DNA from: Blastococcus sp. MG754426
Lineage (GTDB): Bacteria > Actinomycetota > Actinomycetes > Mycobacteriales > Geodermatophilaceae
Length of the DNA: 39,784 nucleotides
Reading direction: 5' to 3'
NCBI RefSeq assembly: GCF_021699055.1
Contig: NZ_SSXC01000034.1
Span: forward strand, 1-39,784
A program made the position numbers and the translations under genes. Under the pieces are notes generated by a model. It was given only the letters and a program-made list of their open reading frames with translations. It did no database searches and was not told the origin of the DNA. How positions within the stretch are numbered: the first letter of the stretch is position 1; each line of letters starts with the position of its first letter. Below are positions 14,906 through 23,519 of the stretch, piece by piece.

Positions 14906-16264
14906 CTAGCGCCGGCGCGGCAGGACCACGCGCGCCCGGGTGATCCCGCCCTCCGAGGTGAGGCCGAGCTCGCCGCCGTGCCGCTGCTGCACCACGGCCA
15001 GCGAGGTCGCCAGGCCCAGCCCGGTCCCCTGGCCGATCGGCTTGGTCGTGTAGAAGGCGTCGAACGCCCGCGCGAGCACCTCCGGCGGCACCGGCCCGCC
15101 GGTGTCCTCGATGTCGACCACGACGCGGTCGGGCTCCCCCCGGGTGCGGACGGTGACCTCTCCCCGGTCCCCCACGGCGGCCAGGGCGTTGTCCAGCAGG
15201 TTGGTCCACACCATGGCCAGGTCGGCCGGCCACCCCAGGACGTGCTGGGGGGCCGGGTCCAGGTCGCGGACGACGCGCACGCCGGGCGGGACCTTGTGCC
15301 GGAGCAGCACCAGGGCCTGGTCCAGGCCGGCGTGCACGTCGACGTCGGTGAGCGACTGGTCGGCGGCGTAGGCCAGCGGGCGCACCCCCGACACGATCCG
15401 GGACAGGTACTCGGCGCCGGTGGAGATCTCGTCGAGCAGCGCGGCGACCTGCCCCGAGCGGGCCAGGTCGTGCACGGCGGGTCCGCGCTGCTCGGGGGGC
15501 AGCCCGGCGAGCGCTGCCCCCAGGGCCCCGGGGTCGACGCCCAGCCGCACCAGGTCGGCGGCATCGGCCCAGCCGTCGGCCAGCCCGGCCCCGGCGAGCC
15601 GGGCGGAGACCTCCTGCTCGGCGTCCGCGCGGTCCAGCGGGTCCTCCGGGACGGCGACCGCACCGGCCAGGGGGGCCAGCGGGTTGCCGGCACCGGCGTC
15701 GGCGAGCAGCGCGCGCAGCCGCGCGGCCCCCCGCTGCACCGCGGCGGCGGGGTTGTTCAGCTCGTGCAGCAGACCCGCGGCCAGGGCCCCCAGGGCGGCC
15801 ATGCGTTCGTGGTGGCGCAGCAGCCCGTGCTCGTGGTCCAGCCGCCGGGAGGTCGCCGTCAGCAGCGCCCGCGCGGACCCGGGGTGGGCCAGCAGCCGGT
15901 CGAGCGCCTCGGCGCCGAGGCGCTCCACCACGACCGGCGTGCGGGCGCGGACGGTCGCCGACCGGGGCCGGCCGTGCGCGATGCCGAGCTCGCCGATCAC
16001 CTCACCGGGCCCGCACAGGTTGAGCAGCACCGGGCCCCCGCCGGTCTCCCGGGTGACCTCGAGCTCCCCTTCCAGGACGACGAACAGGGCGTCGGGCGGG
16101 GACCCCTCCTCCACCAGCACGCCGCCGGGCGGGAGCTCCCACCGCTCCGTCGTCGCCGCGAGCTCGGTGACCTCCCGCTCGGGCAGCAGGCCGAACAGGG
16201 CCGACCGGCGCAGCGCGGCGACGACGTCGGCGGCCGGGGCGGAGCTCCCCACCGGGGCCGTCAC
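14906..16264 (-). CDS. Cyclic-nucleotide-domain sensor histidine kinase
   Basis: A 452-residue cytoplasmic kinase with no membrane segment. Residues about 20-140 are a cNMP-binding-type domain (ERWELPPGGVLVEEGSPPDALFVVLEGELEV, GEVIGELGIAHGRPRSATVRA). The phosphorylated histidine is H167 in GLLHELNNPAAAV. The catalytic domain has the N box WTNLLDNALAAVG, G1 DIEDTGGPVPP, F box FYTTKP and G2 GTGLGLATS. Start GTG 16264 overlaps the stop of the upstream fused regulator (GTGA), so the two are translationally coupled and very likely form one system: the kinase would phosphorylate the receiver of that protein. A ligand is not known; whether the cNMP domain binds a cyclic nucleotide cannot be judged by eye. 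Confidence 0.9.
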   Translation of the reverse strand: MTAPVGSSAPAADVVAALRRSALFGLLPEREVTELAATTERWELPPGGVLVEEGSPPDALFVVLEGELEVTRETGGGPVLLNLCGPGEVIGELGIAHGRPRSATVRARTPVVVERLGAEALDRLLAHPGSARALLTATSRRLDHEHGLLRHHERMAALGALAAGLLHELNNPAAAVQRGAARLRALLADAGAGNPLAPLAGAVAVPEDPLDRADAEQEVSARLAGAGLADGWADAADLVRLGVDPGALGAALAGLPPEQRGPAVHDLARSGQVAALLDEISTGAEYLSRIVSGVRPLAYAADQSLTDVDVHAGLDQALVLLRHKVPPGVRVVRDLDPAPQHVLGWPADLAMVWTNLLDNALAAVGDRGEVTVRTRGEPDRVVVDIEDTGGPVPPEVLARAFDAFYTTKPIGQGTGLGLATSLAVVQQRHGGELGLTSEGGITRARVVLPRRR

Positions 16265-17901
16265 GCCCGTGCCAGGTGCTCGTGCGCGAACCGCACGGAC
16301 ATCGCCCCCTCGCCCACGGCGGACGCGATCCGCTTCATGGAGCCGTGCCGGACGTCCCCGGCGGCGAACACCCCGGGCACGGCGGTCTCCAGCGGGAGCG
16401 GGGGGACGGCCAGCGGCCAGTCCGGCGGAGGGGTCCCGAGGTCGGTGCCGGTGAGCACGAAGCCGCGCTCGTCGCGGCGGACGACGCCGTCGAGCCAGGC
16501 GGTGCGGGGCGCCTGGCCGATGAACACGAACAGGGCGTCGGCCGCCACCTCGCGCTCCTCGCTGCCGGTGCGCAGCCGCAGGCCCTCGACCCGGCGCCCG
16601 CCGAGCACGCCGGCGACCTCGGTGCCGTGCTCGACCGTCACGCGGTCCAGCGCCGCGATCTGGTCCACGAGGTAGGCCGACATCGTGGCGCCGAGGCTGC
16701 TCCCCCGCACCAGCAGCGTCACCGACGCGGCGAACTGGGACAGGAACACCGCCGCCTGCCCCGCCGAGTTGCCCGCGCCCACGACGAACACCCGGCCGCC
16801 CGCGTGGTCGAGCGCCTCCGGCCGCCCCGCCCCGTAGTACAGGCCGGCGCCCGCCAGGCCGGCCGCCCCCGGCACGTCCAGGGTCCGGTACTCCACGCCG
16901 GTGGCCACCACGAGCGCGGAGGCGCTGATCTCCGTGCCGTCGGCCAGCCGCACGACGGTGTAGGGGTCGGCCCGCCGCAGGCCCGTGACCTCGGCGGGTA
17001 CGAGGAGCTCCGCCCCGAGCCGGACGGCCTGCTCCCGTGCACGCAGCGTCAGGTCCGCCCCCGAGAGGCCGACCGGGAAGCCGAGGTAGTTCTCGATCCG
17101 GCTGGTCGTGCCGGCCTGGCCACCGGGGGCGTTGCACTCGGTGACCAGCGTCGACATGCCCTCCGAGGCGCCGTACACGCCGGCCGCGAGCCCGGCGGGG
17201 CCGGCGCCCACGACCACGAGGTCGTAGGCGGCGCGCTCGGCCCTCGACCGCAGGCCGATCCGCGAGGCGAGCTGCGGCAGCTCCGGCTGGACCAGCACCT
17301 CGCCGTCGTCCAGCACCACGGCGGGCAGCGCACCCCCGTCCAGCCCGGCGAGCTCCAGGAGCTCCCGCGCCTGGGGGTCGCCCTGCACGTCCAGCCAGCG
17401 GTACGGCACCAGGTTGCGGGTCAGGAACGCCCGCAGCGCATGGCTGGCCGGTGACCAGCGGTCGCCGAGGAGCCGGAGGTTCGCCACCGGCGGCGGCCGG
17501 CGCCAGGTCTGCAGCAGGTCGTCGAGGAAGGGGTAGAGCCGTTCCTCGGGCGGGTCCCAGGGCTTGAGCAGGTAGTGGTGGACGTCGGCGTCGTTGATGG
17601 CGCGGATCGCCGCGTCGGTGTCGGCGTAGGCGGTGAGCAGGACCCGGCGCGCGTCCGGGTAGAGCCGGCGGCTCGCGGCGAGCAGCTCGGTCCCGGCCAT
17701 CTCGGGCATCCGCTGGTCCACCAGCAGCAGCGCCACGGCGTCGTCCCGCAACCTCAGCCGGCGCAGCAGGTCCAGCGCCTGCGGTCCGGACGACGCCGTC
17801 ATCACCGCGTAGTGCGGCTGGTAGCGGCTGCGCAGGTCGCGCTCGACCGCGGCGAGCACCGGCACGTCGTCGTCCACGGCCAGGAGGATCGGTGTGCCCA
17901 T
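16261..17901 (-). CDS. Fused response regulator / thioredoxin-reductase-like protein
   Basis: A 546-residue fusion. Residues 1-120 are a receiver domain with acidic D10-D12, phospho-acceptor D62 (LLLVDQRMPEM) and K113 (LLKPW). A small thioredoxin-fold-like stretch follows (about 135-215) without a CxxC. The last part is a pyridine nucleotide-disulphide reductase fold: FAD motif VVGAGPAGLAAG (230-241), NADPH motif VVGAGNSAGQAA (373-384) and C-terminal FAD motif AAGDVRHGSMKRIASAVGEGA. The CATC redox pair of true thioredoxin reductases is missing; this position reads GLYYGAGRPEAL. It therefore cannot do standard thioredoxin reduction by that route. The start ATG 17901 has GAGGGGA upstream. It forms an operon with the cNMP histidine kinase. 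Confidence 0.9.
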   Translation of the reverse strand: MGTPILLAVDDDVPVLAAVERDLRSRYQPHYAVMTASSGPQALDLLRRLRLRDDAVALLLVDQRMPEMAGTELLAASRRLYPDARRVLLTAYADTDAAIRAINDADVHHYLLKPWDPPEERLYPFLDDLLQTWRRPPPVANLRLLGDRWSPASHALRAFLTRNLVPYRWLDVQGDPQARELLELAGLDGGALPAVVLDDGEVLVQPELPQLASRIGLRSRAERAAYDLVVVGAGPAGLAAGVYGASEGMSTLVTECNAPGGQAGTTSRIENYLGFPVGLSGADLTLRAREQAVRLGAELLVPAEVTGLRRADPYTVVRLADGTEISASALVVATGVEYRTLDVPGAAGLAGAGLYYGAGRPEALDHAGGRVFVVGAGNSAGQAAVFLSQFAASVTLLVRGSSLGATMSAYLVDQIAALDRVTVEHGTEVAGVLGGRRVEGLRLRTGSEEREVAADALFVFIGQAPRTAWLDGVVRRDERGFVLTGTDLGTPPPDWPLAVPPLPLETAVPGVFAAGDVRHGSMKRIASAVGEGAMSVRFAHEHLARA

Positions 17902-17998
17902 CGGCGTCCCCTCGTCGGCGACGGGGCCAGCCTGCCCCGCCCCGGCCCCGGCCGACAACCACTCTCCGCGCGCGGGCCGCCGCGACCGGGGACGGGGG

Positions 17999-18898
17999 TC
18001 AGCCGGGGCGGACGTCGTCCGGGGGCAGCGGCCAGCGCGGGACCCCGGCGACCTCCCCCTCCGGCAGCCGCGCCGGGAAGCGCGGTGGCCGCTTCTCGAG
18101 GAAGGCGGCCACCCCCTCGGCCGGGTCGGGCCCGTCCCCCAGCTCGACCAGCGCCCGGGACTCCGCACGGTGCGCGTCCCACGGCGAGGTCGCACCCAGC
18201 ATCGACCACAGCAGCTGCCGGGCGGCACCGACGGCGACCGCGCTGGTGTTGTCGGCGATCTCCCGGGCCAGCGCGTAGGCCGTCGGCAGCAGCTCGTCGT
18301 CGGGCACCACGCGGGAGACCAGCCGGCCGCGCAGCGCCTCGGCGGCGTCGAAGACCCGGCCGGTGGCCACCCACTCCATGGCCTGGCTGATGCCGACCAC
18401 CCGCGGCAGGAACCACGAGGACGCCGCCTCCGGCACGATCCCGACCCGGCCGAACACGTACCCGAACCGGGCCGACTTCCCGGCGATCCGGACGTCCATC
18501 GGCAGGATCATCGTGGCGCCGATGCCCACGGCGGCGCCGTTGACCGCGGCGATCACCGGCTTGCGCAGCGCGGCGAACGGCAGCGAGGCCACTCCCCCGG
18601 CGTCCCGCGGGAAGCCGCCGATCTCCTCGCTCAGCGGGCCGGGCGGGCGCACCCGGGTGCGCCGGTCGCCGAAGGTGTCGGGCCCGCCGGCGAGGTCGGC
18701 GCCGGCGCAGAACGCCCGGCCGGCCCCGGTCACGACCACGACCCGGACGTCGTCGTCGGCGTCGGCGGCCGCGGCCACGCGGGTGAGCTCGTCGGCCATC
18801 GTCAGGGTGAACGCGTTGAGCCGGTCGGGCCGGTGCAGCGTGACGGTCGCGATGCCGTCGGCCACCTCGTACCGCAGCTCGGTCAGCTCGCCGGTCAC
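17999..18898 (-). CDS. Enoyl-CoA hydratase/isomerase family protein
   Basis: A 299-residue crotonase-fold protein. The oxyanion-hole segments read GAGRAFCAGADLAGG and VNGAAVGIGATMILPMDVRIA. The catalytic glutamate region is GYVFGRVGIVPEAASSWFLPR. GTG 18898 overlaps the stop of the acyl-CoA dehydrogenase upstream (GTGA). It is the last gene of a three-gene acyl-CoA operon (two dehydrogenases then hydratase), which fits beta-oxidation of an unknown acyl-CoA substrate. It ends at 17999 with about 100 bp to the next gene and no clear hairpin. Confidence 0.92.
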   Translation of the reverse strand: MTGELTELRYEVADGIATVTLHRPDRLNAFTLTMADELTRVAAAADADDDVRVVVVTGAGRAFCAGADLAGGPDTFGDRRTRVRPPGPLSEEIGGFPRDAGGVASLPFAALRKPVIAAVNGAAVGIGATMILPMDVRIAGKSARFGYVFGRVGIVPEAASSWFLPRVVGISQAMEWVATGRVFDAAEALRGRLVSRVVPDDELLPTAYALAREIADNTSAVAVGAARQLLWSMLGATSPWDAHRAESRALVELGDGPDPAEGVAAFLEKRPPRFPARLPEGEVAGVPRWPLPPDDVRPG

Positions 18899-19893
18899 CG
18901 CCCGGCGCCCAGGGCCCCGGTGACGGCCAGCCGCGCGACGGCGTCGAGGTGCTCGGCCTCGTCGCCGAGCAGCAGCCGGTCGACCTTGGCCCGCCGCCAG
19001 TACGGGTGCGCGTCGTGCTCCCAGGTGAAGCCGATGCCGCCGTGCACCTGGATGAGGGTGCTCGCCGCCCGCTCGAAGGTCGCCGCCGCGCACGCCTTGG
19101 CCGCCGACGCCGCCAGCGGCAGCTCGGCCGGGTTGCTGTCGGCCGCCCACGCCGCCCACCAGACCAGCGAGCGCAGCTGCTCCACGCCGACCCACGCGTC
19201 GACCAGCATGTGCTTGATCGCCTGGTAGGAGCCGATGCGGCGGCCGAAGGCCTCCCGCTCCTGCGCGTAGGCCACGCCCAGCTGCACGCACCGCTCGGCG
19301 CCGCCCAGGTCCTCCGCGGCCATGACGACCGCGCCCGCCTGCCGGGCCCGGGTCCACAGCTCGCCGGCGCCGGCGGCCAGCACCCGGCGGGAGGTCAGCC
19401 GCACCGACGCCAGCCCGCGGGTGGCGTCCATCGGCCGGCCGGGCACGACCTCGCCCTCGCCGACGACCAGGTCCCCGCCGTCCAGGCCCAGGAAGAGGGT
19501 CGCGTCGGCGGCGTCCACCGAGGGGGCGGAGGCGTCGACGGCGCCGTCGAGCACGGCGAACGCCGTCGACCCGTCGGCCAGCTGCGCGGCCAGGTCGGGG
19601 ACGTCGGCGAGCAGGACGGCGGCTCGCGCGGCGGTCACCAGCGAGGGCGCCGCCAGCACCGCGCCGCCCTGCTCGGCGACGACGGCGAGGTCCAGCAGCG
19701 GGCGGCCCGAGCCACCGGCGGACTCGGGCACCGTGATGCCCAGGAAGCCGATGTCGGCCAGCGCCTTGCGGCCGGGCTCGAGCCGGCCGCCCTCCAGCCC
19801 CGCGCGCGCCGCGGCCGGCGAGGCGTTGCCGCGGTAGAAGTCGCGGGCGCCGTCGGCGATGTCGCGCTGGTCGGCGTCGAGGTCGAAGTTCAT
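18895..19893 (-). CDS. Acyl-CoA dehydrogenase (short subunit)
   Basis: A 332-residue acyl-CoA dehydrogenase-family protein with an N-terminal helical part (MNFDLDADQRDIADGARDFYRG, ADIGFLGITVPESAGGSG) and a conserved C-terminal domain (AYAQEREAFGRRIGSYQAIKHMLVD, IQVHGGIGFTWEHDAHPYWRRAK). The beta-domain is shortened, as in one partner of mycobacterial heteromeric FadE pairs. No glutamate is seen at the classic C-terminal EGT position; E residues in MAAEDLGGAER could replace it. ATG 19893 has GGGAGGG five bases upstream and overlaps the preceding dehydrogenase stop (ATGA), so the two are made together. Confidence 0.9.
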   Translation of the reverse strand: MNFDLDADQRDIADGARDFYRGNASPAAARAGLEGGRLEPGRKALADIGFLGITVPESAGGSGRPLLDLAVVAEQGGAVLAAPSLVTAARAAVLLADVPDLAAQLADGSTAFAVLDGAVDASAPSVDAADATLFLGLDGGDLVVGEGEVVPGRPMDATRGLASVRLTSRRVLAAGAGELWTRARQAGAVVMAAEDLGGAERCVQLGVAYAQEREAFGRRIGSYQAIKHMLVDAWVGVEQLRSLVWWAAWAADSNPAELPLAASAAKACAAATFERAASTLIQVHGGIGFTWEHDAHPYWRRAKVDRLLLGDEAEHLDAVARLAVTGALGAGR

Positions 19894-21110
19894 CGCGTCC
19901 CTCCCGAGAAAGGAGCGGTCTTGTCGTTGCGCGGCTCCGGCGGCAGGCCCAGCACCCGCTCGCCGAGGATGTTGCGGAGCACCTGGTCGGTGCCGCCGGC
20001 GATGCTGATGCCCGGGAGCCACGACTGGGTGCGCTGCCAGCGGTCGTCGCCGTCGGCCGTCGCGGCGTAGACGGCGTCGTCGCCGAGCAGCCGCACCCCG
20101 GCGTCGGCCATGAGCAGGCCGGCCTCGGTGCCGGCGAGCTTTCCGGCGCTGGCCTCCGGCCCGGGGATGCCGCCCTGGCTGAGCACGGTCAGCCGCCGGT
20201 AGCCGGTGTATCGGGCGGCGAGCGCGGCGACCACCGCCCGGCCGACCGCCTGGCGGGCCAGCACCTGCCGCTCGGGTGCCAGCCGCGGCAGCCGCTCGCG
20301 CGCGTGCTCGGCGAACTCCTCGACCGGGGCCCCGATGGCACCGCCGGCCCCGCCGATGGCCACCCGCTCGTTCATGAGCGTGGTCAGCGCGACCCGCCAG
20401 CCCTCACCGGGCTCGCCCAGCCGCTCCTCGTCGGGGATGCGGACGTCGTCGAAGAACACCTCGTTGAAGTCGGCCTGCCCGCCCATCTGCCGCAGCGGCC
20501 GCACGGTCACGCCGGGGGCGTGCATGTCGACGACGAACATGGTCAGCCCGGCGTGCTTGGGCTTCCCCGGGTCGGTGCGGGTGAGCAGGATGCCGTGGTC
20601 GGAGACGTGCGCCAGCGTCGTCCACACCTTCTGCCCGTTGACCACCCAGTCGTCGCCGTCGCGGACGGCGGTGGTGCGCAGCGCGGCGAGGTCCGAGCCG
20701 GAGGCGGGCTCGCTGAACAGCTGGCACCAGACGTCGTCGGCGCGCAGCAGGCGGGCGAGATAGCGGTCGCGCTGGGCCTGGCTGCCGTGGGTGATGACGG
20801 TGGGCCCGCACATGCCGATGCCGATGTGGTTGATCAGCGCCGGCACCCGGGCGCGGGCGAGCTCCTGCCCGACGATCGCCTGCTGCACCAGCGTGCCGCC
20901 CTGCCCGCCGTACTCGCGGGGCCAGGTGACGCCGACCAGGCCCGCCTCGGCGAGCACCCGCTGGGTGCGGCGCATCTCGGCCTCGTGCGTGCGCGCGTCG
21001 ACGCCCTCCTGGCCCGGTGCGAGGTGCAGCAGCTCGCCGGCGTGCTCCTCGAGCAGCGCGCGGACCCGCGCCCGGTAGGCCGCCTCGTCGGGGCTGTCGT
21101 CGAAGTCCAC
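19890..21110 (-). CDS. Acyl-CoA dehydrogenase (long subunit)
   Basis: A 406-residue acyl-CoA dehydrogenase. N-terminal helices lead to GLVGVTWPREYGGQGG, the FAD/substrate region QLFSEPASGSDLAALRTTAVRDGDDWVVNGQKVWTTLAH and C-terminal SIAGGTDQVLRNILGERVLGLP. At the canonical catalytic position (E-G-T in medium-chain enzymes) this protein has G-G-T, so that Glu is missing. GTG 21110 is chosen because GAGAGG lies seven bases upstream; GTG 21116 would be too close. It is the first gene of the operon and is divergent from a TetR regulator. Together with its neighbour it probably forms a heteromeric FadE enzyme as in actinobacterial steroid-type side-chain oxidation; the substrate is unknown. Confidence 0.9.
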   Translation of the reverse strand: MDFDDSPDEAAYRARVRALLEEHAGELLHLAPGQEGVDARTHEAEMRRTQRVLAEAGLVGVTWPREYGGQGGTLVQQAIVGQELARARVPALINHIGIGMCGPTVITHGSQAQRDRYLARLLRADDVWCQLFSEPASGSDLAALRTTAVRDGDDWVVNGQKVWTTLAHVSDHGILLTRTDPGKPKHAGLTMFVVDMHAPGVTVRPLRQMGGQADFNEVFFDDVRIPDEERLGEPGEGWRVALTTLMNERVAIGGAGGAIGAPVEEFAEHARERLPRLAPERQVLARQAVGRAVVAALAARYTGYRRLTVLSQGGIPGPEASAGKLAGTEAGLLMADAGVRLLGDDAVYAATADGDDRWQRTQSWLPGISIAGGTDQVLRNILGERVLGLPPEPRNDKTAPFSGGTR

Positions 21111-21167
21111 GGGCACGCCTCTCGTCGGTGGGCGGGGGTCGGCCGCAGCGTGACAGGCGTCACCCGG

Positions 21168-21187
21168 AACGGTCAACGGTGACTGTT
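21168..21187. promoter_or_regulatory. Candidate TetR operator between FadE operon and TetR gene
   Basis: AACGGTCAACGGTGACTGTT is a 20-bp palindrome with 8-bp half-sites (AACGGTCA / AACAGTCA), one mismatch and a 4-bp centre. It contains a -35-like TTGACC on the minus strand (21176-21171). A second short inverted repeat, GTGAC-AGGC-GTCAC, lies at 21150-21163. Confidence 0.6.
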
Positions 21188-21206
21188 CGCGACCGCCGGC
21201 TCGGCC

Positions 21207-21219
21207 TACTGTTCCGCGG
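21207..21219 (+). promoter_or_regulatory. -10 box of leaderless TetR promoter
   Basis: TACTGT at 21207-21212 is followed by seven bases and then ATG 21220, the spacing expected of a leaderless message. There is no Shine-Dalgarno sequence before the ATG and no strong -35 box. Confidence 0.5.
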
Positions 21220-21873
21220 ATGAGCGCCGAGCCCGTCGCCGACGGCGCCGCTCCCGGGCCCCGCTCGCGGTCGGAGCGGACCGCGGACAGCCGCCTGCTG
21301 ATCCTCGACGCGGCCGTCGCCTGCCTGGTCGAGGAGGGGTTCGCCGGCGCGTCCACGCTCGCCGTCCAGGCCCGGGCCGGGGTCTCCCGCGGCCGGCTGC
21401 TGCACCACTTCCCCTCCCGCGCGGAGCTGCTGGTGGCCGCCGCCGCGCACCTGTCCACGACCCAGCTGGACGAGGTGCGGCGCCGGGCCGCGGCGCTGAT
21501 GCGGGACGAGCCCACCGGGCGCGAACGCGTCGAGCGGGCCGTCGACCTGATGTGGGCGACGTTCCACGAGCCCCCGTTCTGGGCGGCGATGGAGCTCTGG
21601 ACGGCGGCCCGCACCGACCCCGAGCTGCGGGCGGCGCTGCGCGGCGAGGAGCGCCGGCTGCGGGCGGCGATCGCGGCGGTGGCCGACGGCATCTGGGGCC
21701 CGGAGATCGCCGGCGCCCCCACCTACGCCGACCTCTGCGAGCTGCTGTTCACCAGCATGCGCGGCGTCGCGCTGGTCTACGCGTTCGAGGACCGGCCGGC
21801 CGCCACCGACCCGCACCTGGCGCTCTGGAAGCGGCTCGCCGCCCGGCTGCTCGACCTCGACGCCCACGGTTGA
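21220..21873 (+). CDS. TetR family transcriptional regulator
   Basis: A 217-residue regulator. The N-terminal HTH reads LLILDAAVACLVEEGFAGASTLAVQARAGVSRGRLLHHFPSRAELLVAAAAHL (about 25-78), with the usual TetR recognition helix. The C-terminal ligand domain is not specific to a known class. It is divergent from the acyl-CoA dehydrogenase operon, with a palindrome between, and 64 bp upstream of an acyl-CoA synthetase on its own strand. It probably represses this acyl-CoA cluster, with an acyl-CoA as the likely inducer (inference). Confidence 0.9.
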   Translation: MSAEPVADGAAPGPRSRSERTADSRLLILDAAVACLVEEGFAGASTLAVQARAGVSRGRLLHHFPSRAELLVAAAAHLSTTQLDEVRRRAAALMRDEPTGRERVERAVDLMWATFHEPPFWAAMELWTAARTDPELRAALRGEERRLRAAIAAVADGIWGPEIAGAPTYADLCELLFTSMRGVALVYAFEDRPAATDPHLALWKRLAARLLDLDAHG

Positions 21874-21937
21874 CCCGCCCTCCCCGGAACGCCAGCATGA
21901 CGCAGGTCACCGCCGTGCCGAGCGTCGAGGAGCCCCC

Positions 21938-23512
21938 GTGAGCGTCCCGGTCCCCCAGCTCATGGGCCGCGGCATGACGATGAGCGACCAGCTCGCCCGG
22001 CACGCCCGCACGAGCCCGGACGTGCCCGCGCTCCGGTTCCAGGGCGCCGGCCGCAGCTACCGCGAGCTCGACGAGCGGGTCACCCGCCTGGCGAGGGCCT
22101 TCCGGCAGCGCGGCGTCGCACCCGGCGACCGGATCGCCGTCCTCGCCCTGAACGGCATGGAGACGTGGGAGGCCTACCTCGCCGGCGTCCGGCTGGGCGC
22201 GGTCGTCGTCCCGGTCAACTTCCGCCTGGTCGCCGACGAGGTCGCCTACGTCCTCAGCGACTCCGGCGCGGTGGCGCTCGTCGTGGACGCCGCCCTGGCC
22301 GGGGTCGGCGCCGCGGCCGCGGAGCAGGCGCCGTCGGTCCGGACGACGCTGGTGATCGGCCCGGAGTACGAGGAGGCGCTGGCGGCGGAGGGGACCGCGC
22401 CGCTCGACGTCGTCGTCGACGAGGACGAGGCGGCCTTCATCATGTACACCTCCGGCACGACCGGCCGGCCCAAGGGCGCGGTGCTGACCCACCGGAACCT
22501 GCTGATGCACGTCTTCAGCCAGCTGGTGACGCTGGGCGTCGACCTCGCGACCGAGCGGGTCGCCGCACCCGGCGCCCCGATGTTCCACATCGCCGGCCTG
22601 GCCGGCGGGCTGCCACCGCTGCTCGTCGGTGGCACCAACGTGATCACGCCGTCCGGCGGGTTCGACCCGGTGGCCCTGCTGGACCTGGTCGAGCGGGAGC
22701 GCATCAACAGCCTGTTCCTCGTACCGGCGATGTGGGCCGCGGTGGTCGCCGTGCCCGGCATCGCCGACCGCGACCTCTCGTGCCTGACCCGCATCTCGTG
22801 GGGCGCGGCACCGGCGTCGACGACCCTGCTGCGCACGCTCATCGACACGTTCCCGCAGGCGGAGGTCATGACGGCGTTCGGCCAGACCGAGTGCAGCCCG
22901 GTCACCTGCCTCCTGCGGGGGGAGGACTCGGTCCGGAAGATCGGCTCCGTCGGCACCCCGATGCTCAACGTCGAGGTGCGGGTCGTCGACGACGCGATGG
23001 CGGACGTCCCGCAGGGCGAGGTGGGCGAGATCGTCTACCGCAGCCCGATGGTGATGAAGGAGTACTGGGGCAAGCCGGAGGCGACCGCCGAGGCGTTCGC
23101 CGGTGGCTGGTTTCACTCCGGTGACCTGGTGCGCCAGGACGAGGACGGCTACTTCTACGTCGTCGACCGCAAGAAGGACATGATCATCTCCGGCGGGGAG
23201 AACATCTACTGCGCCGAGGTGGAGAACGTGCTCGCCGCCCACCCGAAGGTCCTCGAGGTCGCCCTGATCGGCGTGCCCGACGCCCGCTACGGCGAGGCGC
23301 CGCTGGCCGTCGTCGCCCCGCGCGACGCGGCCGACCCGCCGACGGCGGAGGAGCTGGCCGCGTTCTGCCGGGAGCGGCTGGCCCGCTACAAGAACCCGCG
23401 GGAGTACTCGGTGGTCGGGGCGCTCCCCCGCAACCCCAGCGGCAAGGTGCTCAAGACCGCGCTGCGGCAGGAGCACTCGGCCGGCTCGCTGGTCGCCGAC
23501 CCCGTCGTCTGA
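21938..23512 (+). CDS. Acyl-CoA synthetase (FadD-like, AMP-forming)
   Basis: A 524-residue adenylate-forming enzyme, which activates a carboxylic acid to acyl-AMP and then acyl-CoA. The phosphate-binding loop is YTSGTTGRPKGAVLTHRN, the A5 motif is FGQTECSP, A7 is GGWFHSGDLVRQDEDGYFYVVDRKKDMI, A8 is SGGENIYCAEVE, and the catalytic Lys region is NPSGKVLKTAL. GTG 21938 has GAGGAG five bases upstream. It is downstream of TetR on the same strand and faces the dehydrogenase operon across TetR, so it may activate that operon's substrate. Chain-length class cannot be read by eye. Confidence 0.92.
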   Translation: MSVPVPQLMGRGMTMSDQLARHARTSPDVPALRFQGAGRSYRELDERVTRLARAFRQRGVAPGDRIAVLALNGMETWEAYLAGVRLGAVVVPVNFRLVADEVAYVLSDSGAVALVVDAALAGVGAAAAEQAPSVRTTLVIGPEYEEALAAEGTAPLDVVVDEDEAAFIMYTSGTTGRPKGAVLTHRNLLMHVFSQLVTLGVDLATERVAAPGAPMFHIAGLAGGLPPLLVGGTNVITPSGGFDPVALLDLVERERINSLFLVPAMWAAVVAVPGIADRDLSCLTRISWGAAPASTTLLRTLIDTFPQAEVMTAFGQTECSPVTCLLRGEDSVRKIGSVGTPMLNVEVRVVDDAMADVPQGEVGEIVYRSPMVMKEYWGKPEATAEAFAGGWFHSGDLVRQDEDGYFYVVDRKKDMIISGGENIYCAEVENVLAAHPKVLEVALIGVPDARYGEAPLAVVAPRDAADPPTAEELAAFCRERLARYKNPREYSVVGALPRNPSGKVLKTALRQEHSAGSLVADPVV

Positions 23513-23519
23513 GAAAGGA

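Noticed and set aside
10578-14909. 1443-residue plus-strand frame opposite the cyclase-ATPase gene
   Set aside because: Antisense shadow of a gene with clear Walker, cyclase and TPR motifs.
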